A stretch of DNA of 64,000 nucleotides, taken from assembly GCA_941918925.1 (NCBI GenBank), contig OW799233.1, positions 113,395,833 through 113,459,832 on the forward strand, read 5' to 3'. The stretch comes from Phyto melanocephala. Lineage: Eukaryota > Arthropoda > Insecta > Diptera > Rhinophoridae. The notes under the pieces were generated by a model. The model was not told the origin of the DNA, ran no database searches, and was given only the letters and a program-made list of their open reading frames with translations. Made by a program: the position numbers and the translations under genes. Of this stretch, positions 57,081 through 64,000 are shown piece after piece (the first letter of the stretch is position 1; each line of letters starts with the position of its first letter).

Positions 57081-57197
57081 GGGCCGTATTCATAAAAAAT
57101 ATTTTAGGTTTATTGAAGGCTTATTTGACAAATTTCTCTACAACATCTGTCAAATAAGCCTACAATAAACATAAAATATTTTTTATGAATACGGCCC
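57081..57197. repeat. Foldback MITE in malic enzyme 3' region
   Basis: Arms 57081-57130 and 57148-57197 pair at 48 of 50 positions around a 17-base loop. The ends are GGGCCGTATTCATAAAAAAT and its complement, flanked by TAT on both sides. A second, diverged copy is at 53660. It lies 57 bases after the stop codon. Confidence 0.9.
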
Positions 57198-57467
57198 TAT
57201 ATGTTTAAAAAATTGTGTACATTTCTAAATATTATTAAAAGCTAATAAAATTTTAAAGGAAACAACTTTAATGCAAAAAATTAAAAAACATCATATCATC
57301 ATACTTAGGAGCACGATTAAAATTGTTCTTTTTTTAATAAAATATAATGAAACTTTTTTTAAATTTTTTATTTATATTTCTTATTGTTTGATGGCATCCT
57401 TATCATTCCTTTGTTATTTATTATTATTTTTTATAATAAAAATTGCAATTAAAAGTAAATATTTTCA
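57198..57467. other. Malic enzyme 3' flank
   Basis: AT-rich; a third AATAAA at 57244. The frame at 57271-57504 is low-complexity. Confidence 0.45.
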
Positions 57468-57676
57468 ATCAAGACATATTTATTCATCATGTAATCGCAG
57501 TTAGAAGAAAAAGCTTTTTGTTTATGTTTTTTATATTTAAAGTTTGACATTTGAAATAAGTTAGAAAAGAGAGAGAACTGTTTTTTACTATGGGCTTTGA
57601 CAGCTAAGGTTTAAAAAAAATTAAATGAAAAATAATCAGTGGACGAAATAAGACTACCTGATGAATAAATTTGCCT
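57468..57676. repeat. hAT-type MITE, uninterrupted copy
   Basis: Ends CAAGACATATTTATTCATC and (minus) CAAGGCAAATTTATTCATC. It matches the outer parts of 37850-38877 (GTAATCG, TTTGACATTTGAAA, TATGGGCTTTGACAGCTAA) without the DINE-like insertion. The flanks ATTTTCAAT / ATTTGCAAT are a probable degenerate duplication. Confidence 0.72.
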
Positions 57677-58033
57677 TGATTTGCAATATAGTTTTATTAC
57701 ATTATTTTTTTATAAAAATTATTTATTTAATGATTTATTTTATGTAAATGAATGCTGACTTGATATTAATTTATTTCAATAAAAATATAAGTTGTTAGTA
57801 AAGAAATTTATGTCACCGATTTTAATCTTGCAAAATTGCAAATACGTTTTTTATTATTATTATTTTTTTTATGTAACAACTATGTATGGAATAATCAAAC
57901 ACTAACTTTTCTTGCACAAGCTCTAAGCTATCAAGTGCTAAAACATTGAGCCCCATACAACAGTCAATTTGTATTTTTTTTTTTGTGTACATTTTTTTAA
58001 GTCTTTAAAGAGAAGGCCAGTCTTCAAAAATTA
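57677..58033. other. AT-rich spacer, nothing recognised
   Basis: No gene or defined repeat. Confidence 0.5.
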
Positions 58034-58758
58034 TACAGTCAAATCCCGATAATTCGTACCCCGAAAAACCGCAATTCCCTATAATTCGTAATAAACTGTC
58101 GGTCCCTTGAAAAAACCTCGTAAATTCGTAAAATTTTTAATACATTTTGGTCCCCTCACTAATTCGTAATTTTTTGTTTCAAATAAAATCTTCTTTGCCT
58201 CTTATAAATCGTAATTGTTTACTAACTACCCCTTATAATTCGTAATAAAAACAACAGAAATATGAAAAGAATGCTAAAAGCTAATAATATATAAAGTGAT
58301 GACGATGATGATGGCAAAGTTCCCTTAATGACGAAAAAAGATTCAAAACCTAAAATTTAATTTTTAATTCCTTAATAAAAATAGAAAATATCTTGGACAA
58401 CCTCCGTGAGAAAAGTCTGAAACAAATGCAAATCACTCATTTTTTTTAAATTATATTTTAAGTTAAGAAAATGAATTTCGTCAGTTTAATCTTTATTTTA
58501 TTGTTTACTATTAAAATTACACGTACTTTACGCTAAGTAAATAAATTTGCAATTTTATTTTATGTTTTTATTTTATTTATTTTGTATTTCATTTTTAACA
58601 ATTGTTTTTTATGTTTCTTTTTATCGTTTTAGTAAATAAATTGAAAGCCCGCGTAAATTCGTATTTATTTTATTTTAATCCTGCTAAATCGAAAACCCCT
58701 AAAATTCGTAAGAAATGGCTGGTCCCTTGCGATTACGAATTATCGGGATTTGACTGTA
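58034..58758. mobile_element. pogo-like non-autonomous element (721 bp)
   Basis: TA at 58034-58035 and 58757-58758. The terminal repeats CAGTCAAATCCCGATAATTC are identical for 23 bases at both ends. This sequence style (CAGT...TCGATAA.TCG) is typical of the pogo/Tigger branch of Tc1/mariner. Many ATTCGTAA words next to CCC are repeated inside both ends. Only a scrap of possible coding remains (SDDDDDGKVPLM near 58295). Confidence 0.82.
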
Positions 58759-59781
58759 TACACACTTATTATTATTATTTTAGAATAAGGGTGGATTCAC
58801 CCATGTGATTTTAACAACATTTTTCACCAGACAAAAATTTTAATGTGCAGTTTGACAGTTATCTCTTGAGATAATGTTGTTCGAAAAACTCTATTTTCGA
58901 ATTTGTTTAAATTTTGTTAGGAAAAAGTCAAAATGAATTAACATTCTAAAGTTTGCATAGTTAAATTTAAGAAATTGTGAATTTCTTAATAATATACCTT
59001 TTCTAAATATGTAATATTATAATAAATAATATTATGTAAAATATGAAATATTTTCTTAAAAAAAATTTCAGAAAATGTGCGAATCTATCTTGATATATTT
59101 TCATATACAAATTAAATTGTATGAAAGTTTTCATTAAATTATCGAAAATATTGTAACTGTACACAGGTAGATTAATAGTCGTATTTAACTGATTGTTTTT
59201 ATTATATGTTTCCAATTTTTTTTTATTGCTTGCCTACAATTAAATTATACGTAGTTGAAGTTGATTTAACATTTGTTTAAATAAAACGTTCAAAGTAAAC
59301 AAAAAAAAATTTAAAAATTAAAAAAAAAAATATTTAGGCCCTTATTATTAATTCGATCTTCGACTAATCTAATTTGACGAAAAGCTAATCCTACGAATTT
59401 GTATTTGGTATAACCGATATTCATTTAAATAATTCATAATATCATATTTTTCTCAGCTGTGCCTTTAACTTAATACGATTTGCTTGCAAATTGAAAAAAA
59501 ATAGTATATGTATATAGAATATTCGACACACAACAATAATATGAAATTATTTTAATTTTGTATTTAGTAGCCAGCAAAGATTAAACGTCTCATAATAAAG
59601 GCCTTTAAAATAAGAAAGAAATTAGCATAAGCAGGTATTTAAGCAAAAAAAAAAAAAAAAATTGTTTTTGTTTTGCATTTGTTGTCGCGATGCATATACA
59701 ACAAATATTTCTATTTAATTATGTAATTAGTTAGAAAAAGCAACAAAAACAATTAGTTTATCTAAAAGTTATTTGTACATT
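58759..59781. other. Spacer, nothing recognised
   Basis: AT-rich. A small palindrome GGGTGGATTCACCC at 58789. Region downstream of the minus-strand exon; no clear poly(A) signal for it was identified. Confidence 0.4.
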
Positions 59782-60258
59782 CTATAAAAAATTAACATTT
59801 ATCGATATATTCGACCCTCTATTAAATGTTATATCTTGAGAATTAGAGGTATCCGCAGTTTCATTTGATTTTTTAGGTTGACTCTTTTCCTTTGTAGGTT
59901 TTGATTTCAATAGATATTTTCGCAGCAAACATTGTATGTCCCATATTAAATCTCCACGATGATCCAAATCTATGTCTTCGATTTGTGAAACAACTAAATC
60001 GCCAACCCACTCATACTTTCTATTTTTAGAATTATCATTACTCTTGAATGTATCTGTTTTTGGCGTTGTGTAGCTGGCTTCATCACCAGTTTCAGCAGTT
60101 TCAGTTGGTTTCGAGGTGTCTTCATATTGCAAGTCGCCGTAGGCGTTATCGGAAACCATGTCCTCTTTTTTATAAATTTCTAAAAGCAAAGAATTGTCTT
60201 CATCATAATTAATGGGTTCATCATCAGAAAATGTGTTTGTCTCATCGTTCGAAGTACC
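59782..60258 (-). CDS. Terminal exon of an unidentified acidic protein
   Basis: On the minus strand, an acceptor-like TTTCTAATCTCAAAG precedes GGTACTTCG, and the frame stays open for 158 residues to TAG at 59782. The first 80 residues are acidic and Ser/Thr-rich (SDDEPINYDEDN). Residues 83-118 form a predicted amphipathic stretch (EWVGDLVVSQIEDIDLDHRG, then LIWDIQCLLRKYLLK) that loosely recalls BESS-type protein-interaction motifs of fly DNA-binding factors. Then comes a Lys-rich tail. Composition and codon use differ from the noise frames around. No upstream exon is visible; those probably lie beyond 64000 or across the repeats. Function unknown. Confidence 0.6.
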   Translation of the reverse strand, partial: GTSNDETNTFSDDEPINYDEDNSLLLEIYKKEDMVSDNAYGDLQYEDTSKPTETAETGDEASYTTPKTDTFKSNDNSKNRKYEWVGDLVVSQIEDIDLDHRGDLIWDIQCLLRKYLLKSKPTKEKSQPKKSNETADTSNSQDITFNRGSNISINVNFL

Positions 60259-61035
60259 CTTTGAGATTAGAAAGAGGATAATCATTATTTGACAATTAAA
60301 GCAGTCACAATTCGACAAATTGTTAGGATCTTAGTATCTGTATGTAGATTCATATAAGACTTTTATAGATTAAATCGATAAGTTTGAAAGTGTTGTCTTG
60401 TCCTCGCGTCAAACATGTTAAATTTTATTAAATAATATGAAGTTTAAATATGTACATAAATTGGTGAATTCTGATTCGATTGGTAAACTAAAACATGGTT
60501 ATTACGTAATAATACAGAACTTATAAATAAATCAAATATTTTAGTCTACTAATTTTTTCTAATAACAGTGAAATTTTTGTTCCCTTAAAATTTTTATTGC
60601 CCTCGAATCATATAAAGTGATAGCGCGGACAGACATAATTTTTTTTCACTATACATGGAGTTTAAAAACTCTTTGGATTGAAATCTTTTTTTTATATTGA
60701 GTTTGACATATGTTTGTCAGTTGGGCTGACTACTACATTTATAACTGTTACCTGCCTCGAAGTAAAAATAGTTTTTTTTTTTCAAATTTATCGAATAATT
60801 TTTGTTTCTTTCATTGAACAGCTAACCAAAATACAGACAGAAATAGGAAAAGTTATAGAAAAAAAATTATTCAAAGTTTTGGTAATTAAATGAAGTTTCA
60901 AAGTTTATAAATAATTTTAACACACGATAGTCACAAAATATTCCTAGTCGTAGTCTCAAAGATGACCGCAAAAAAAACGGAACAATATACTTGAATCAGT
61001 CTGAATTAAAAGCCGCAAAATATAACTTCTACATA
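60259..61035. other. Spacer upstream of the minus-strand exon
   Basis: If the exon call is right this is its upstream intron. No further exon, RNA or repeat recognised; frame 60678-60893 has no motif. Confidence 0.4.
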
Positions 61036-61297
61036 TTTGTCCGAAAATTTATAAACATTATAATAGATTCACGACTTTAATAAATTTTTTTTTTTTCAAT
61101 TTCTTTCATGACATAATTTATTTATTTACTCAATTTATTTTTTATATAGGAAGCTTGGTCTGATCAACGCCATATAATATCATTTTCCGAATTTACACTC
61201 CATTTTGGTGAAGAATTAATAATATTTGGCATGGCCGAATGTAGTTTAGTGTTTTAGTTTAAGAAATAAGAATCTACATACATACATATGTATATTT

Positions 61298-61890
61298 CCA
61301 GTAAAAAAGATGATAAAGTAATTTTTCAGAGGTGCAATGATTTTAACATTATCGTGCATTCAAGATCATGTGTTTACATAAATATTTTAATAAACATTTA
61401 TTATTTCGTTCTATTAATTGCACAAAACTCATGCATATTTGGTGAAAAGCAACCGATGTTTAATAAGTTGATCTCTTTTTGTTTACATACCCACCAAAAA
61501 AAAATTAGAAGTAGTGCAAAGCGAATTACATTTTCAAGACTTCTAAATCAATTATGTAGAAGCATTCATTCTAAATGACTTCCTAACTGCAAAATAATTT
61601 CTCATAAATGATGTGCTTAAAAATTAATGCAACATCATGCAAAATATCTTAAAGAATTCATGTAATCAAACAAATTTAACACATGAAATATCCGATACTT
61701 GTCACCAAATATGCATGAGTTCCATGCACTTATTAGAATGGAGTGCAGTTCATTAAAATATTCATGTAAACACATGATCGCCAATGATACGCTAATGTAA
61801 AAATCACTAGTGTTTTCACCTAAATTAAAGTACTTCATCATCAGTTGAACCCCTGAAAAATCACTTCTTTGTCATAGATTTTTTTGCTGG
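61298..61890. mobile_element. Foldback MITE (CCAGYAAAAAA ends), copy 1
   Basis: Ends CCAGTAAAAAAGATGATAAAG and (minus) CCAGCAAAAAAATCTATG. Long imperfect arms share GATCATGTGTTTACAT, ATATTTTAAT.AAC and CTCATGCATATTTGGTGA in opposite orientation. Frames at 61288-61578 and 61635-61841 are mirror images of these arms, not genes. Confidence 0.8.
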
Positions 61891-62215
61891 GTTTGTCCGA
61901 AAATTTATAAACATTATAATAGATTCACGACTTTAATAAATTTTTTTTTTTCATTACATTTATTTGTTCAATTTCTTTCATGACATAAACCAAACTCAAT
62001 TTATTTTTTATATAGGAAGCTTGGTCTGATAAACGCCATATAATATCATTTTCCGAATTTACACTCCATTTTGGTGAAGAATTAATAATATTTGGCATGG
62101 CCGAATGTAGTTTAGTGTTTTAGTTTAAGAAATAAGAATCTACATACATACATATGTATATTTCCAGCAAAAAAGATGATGAAGTAATTTTTCAGAGGTG
62201 CAATGATTTTAACAT

Positions 62216-63142
62216 TAGGTTCGTTCGAGTACTTTTACTGCACTTTGTAGTAAATGAGTAATTATTTAGTAAATTGAAAATTTTACTCTCAAAAAGAGAA
62301 TTTGTTCAAAAAAGTACTCGAACAGACATTTGTAAAAATTCATAAGATTGAAGCAACAGCTGATGGCAAATAAATAAAGTTTAATGGGAACTATGTACAT
62401 ACATACATATGTGCAAATATGTATTTAAGTATGTATACCTGCGCCAGATTCAGGCAGTTCCATTCTTTCGTCTGTAGACATTGTTTAAGGCCATGACTGA
62501 CTTTCAGATTTAGTCATTCGATATGTCAAAAATTGTATGTGTGTTCAGAAAGTGTGATAGTGTGGACACAAAGTGCACATGTGTGACAGATTTTTTGACA
62601 AGTGTGTCCGATTTGATAATCTTTTGGAAATTTGCATAAAATAATAGTTTCTGTGCGATCAGAGTTGCTTTTTCTAAGCAAGTATGACAGTGTGGCATCC
62701 AATAACACATTTTGTTGCGATTTTTTCATGTAGGACAGAAAACTATCAGATTTTTATTTGACATAATCGCACGACTTTGTAGGATAGTCAGTCATGGCCT
62801 TAACTAACTTTATTTTACAAACAATTTAAATTTAATAATATTTTGCACTTTTGTTTGGATTTTCCTTTTTTTTAATATTTTTTTCACAAATTGTATACTT
62901 TTTGTTTGCTTACGTTTGTTTGTTTACCTTTTGAATCATATGTTTTTTGGTTTTGCTAAATCTTACAGCAAGAAATTTCTGTTGTAAAAATTTGCAAATA
63001 CTCAGTCAAGAACTGTCACTTTTCGCTCTCTATTTGTGCTCTCATTTACTACAAATTTGTGTAAACGAACGCAATTTCGTAAAATGCAGTAAAAATTTGT
63101 ACAAATTCGTACAAATTTGTGAGTTCTCGAACGAACCTAGTA
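62216..63142. mobile_element. TTCGTTCGAG element inserted in the MITE
   Basis: Ends GGTTCGTTCGAGTACTTTTA and (minus) CTAGGTTCGTTCGAGAACTC, flanked by TA (62216-62217, 63141-63142). Copies 1 and 3 show the empty site AACATTATCGTGC. The body contains TGTGTAAACGAACGCAA words shared with 36090. It carries a smaller MITE at 62489-62799. The frame at 62947-63336 crosses its boundary and is not a gene. Confidence 0.85.
62485..62803. mobile_element. TTAA-flanked MITE (piggyBac-like), 311 bp
   Basis: TTAA at 62485-62488 and 62800-62803. Terminal repeats GGCCATGACTGACT at both ends. Non-coding. TTAA duplication with short inverted ends is the piggyBac hallmark; the terminal sequence itself is not the usual CCC start, so the family is tentative. 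Confidence 0.75.
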
Positions 63143-63943
63143 TCGTGCATTCAAGATCATGTGTTTACATAAATATTTTAATAAACCTTTATTATTTCGT
63201 TCTATTAATTGCACAAAACTCATGCATATTTGGTGAAAAGCAACCGATGTTTAATAAGTTGATCTCTTTTTGTTTACATACCCACCAAAAAAAATTAGAA
63301 GTAGTGCAAAGCGAATTACATTTACAAGACTTCTAAATCAATTGTGTAAAAGCATTCATTCTAAATGACTTCCTAACTGCAAAATAATTTCTCATAAATG
63401 ATGTGCTTAAAAATTAATGCAACATCATGCAAAATATCTTAAAGAATTCATGTAATCAAACAAATTTAACACATGAAATATCCGATACTTGTCACCAAAT
63501 ATGCATGAGTTCCATGCACTTATTAGAATGGAGTGCAGTTCATTAAAATATTCATGTAAACACATGATCGCCAATGATACGCTAATGTAAAAATCACTAG
63601 TGTTTTCACCTAAATTAAAGTACTTCATCATCAGTTGAACCCCTGAAAAATCACTTCTTTGTCATAGATTTTTTTGCTGGGTTTGTCCGAAAATTTATAA
63701 ACATTATAATAGATTCACGACTTTAATAAATTTTTTTTTTTTCAATTTCTTTCATGACATAATTTATTTATTTACTCAATTTATTTTTTATATAGGAAGC
63801 TTGGTCTGATAAACGCCATATAATATCATTTTCCGAATTTACACTCCATTTTGGTGAAGAATTAATAATATTTGGCATGGCCGAATGTAGTTTAGTGTTT
63901 TAGTTTAAGAAATAAGAATCTACATACATACATATGTATATTT

Positions 63944-64000
63944 CCAGTAAAAAAGATGATAAAGTAATTTTTCAGAGGTGCAATGATTTTAACATTATCG
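63944..64000. mobile_element. Foldback MITE, copy 3, cut by window end
   Basis: CCAGTAAAAAAGATGATAAAG to AACATTATCG, identical to the start of copy 1. Confidence 0.85.

Larger units (their letters stand above)
62164..63680. mobile_element. Foldback MITE, copy 2, interrupted
   Basis: Same ends as copy 1 (CCAGCAAAAAAGATGATG ... TTTTTTTGCTGG). Split after ATTTTAACATTA (62217) by the element 62218-63140 and resumed with TATCGTGCATTC. Confidence 0.85.
61036..64000. repeat. Tandem array of an ~856-bp unit, three copies
   Basis: TTTGTCCGAAAATTTATAAAC recurs at 61036, 61892 and 63682. The unit consists of a ~262-bp part (with GGAAGCTTGGTCTGAT and TTTGGCATGGCCGAATG) followed by a ~593-bp foldback MITE. 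Copy 2 is lengthened by a 923-bp insertion. Copies 1 and 3 share a leader variant (TTTACTCAATTTATTTTTT) that differs in copy 2. The array runs off the window end. Confidence 0.9.

Noticed and set aside
59782..60318. Extending the minus-strand exon to a start at 60318
   Set aside because: The apparent start there is TTG and the preceding residues look intronic; a splice acceptor at 60259 explains the frame better.
61288..61841. Opposite-strand frames of 96 and 68 codons, repeated at 62947-63336 and 63425-63631
   Set aside because: They are the two arms of the foldback MITE read in both directions and are copied with the array, not genes.
61036..64000. CRISPR-like array
   Set aside because: Repeat units of ~856 bp with a MITE inside, in a eukaryotic setting; no short regular repeats with unique spacers.

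Overview
The window looks like AT-rich nuclear DNA of a dipteran insect, probably a calyptrate fly. This is inferred from three things: an insect cytosolic-type malic enzyme gene with very long introns, dozens of DINE-1/Helentron-like repeats, and abundant Tc1/mariner, hAT, pogo-like and Helitron debris with CATA/TATG microsatellites. No bacterial, viral or CRISPR features were seen.

One substantial host gene is present: a plus-strand NADP-dependent malic enzyme (Men-like). It can be assembled from five coding exons: 22767-22828, 41815-42682, 54538-54873, 54935-56096 and 56906-57024. All junctions have GT/AG sites and matching phase, and the product is 848 residues. About 310 residues form a low-complexity N-terminal extension that starts with a possible myristoylation signal (MGNSSSIC). 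The last ~538 residues are a complete malic enzyme core. Introns 1 (19 kb) and 2 (11.9 kb) are filled with transposons. Intron 4 is mostly one DINE-like insertion, and a 50-bp-arm foldback MITE lies just after the stop codon.

A second likely coding segment is a minus-strand terminal exon at 59782-60258 of an unidentified acidic protein. Its upstream exons are not visible.

Layout: 1-22766 is repeat-rich intergenic DNA (Helitrons, DINE-like types A/B/C, a hAT remnant, Tc1/mariner remnants). 22767-57024 is the malic enzyme gene with its insertions; notable are a hAT element at 24421-25764 carrying a retrotransposon and a MITE, two abutting Tc1-like elements at 27859-31791 with a LINE inside the second, and a foldback element at 32540-33479. 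57025-58758 is the 3' flank with MITEs and a pogo-like element. 59782-60258 is the minus-strand exon. 61036-64000 is a tandem array of a ~856-bp unit carrying a foldback MITE, and its second copy is broken by two further nested elements.

I found no clear new biological system. The most interesting signals are the malic enzyme N-terminal extension, the co-varying subterminal inverted repeats of the DINE-like subfamilies, the several-layer nests with datable empty sites, and the MITE hairpin in the malic enzyme 3' region.
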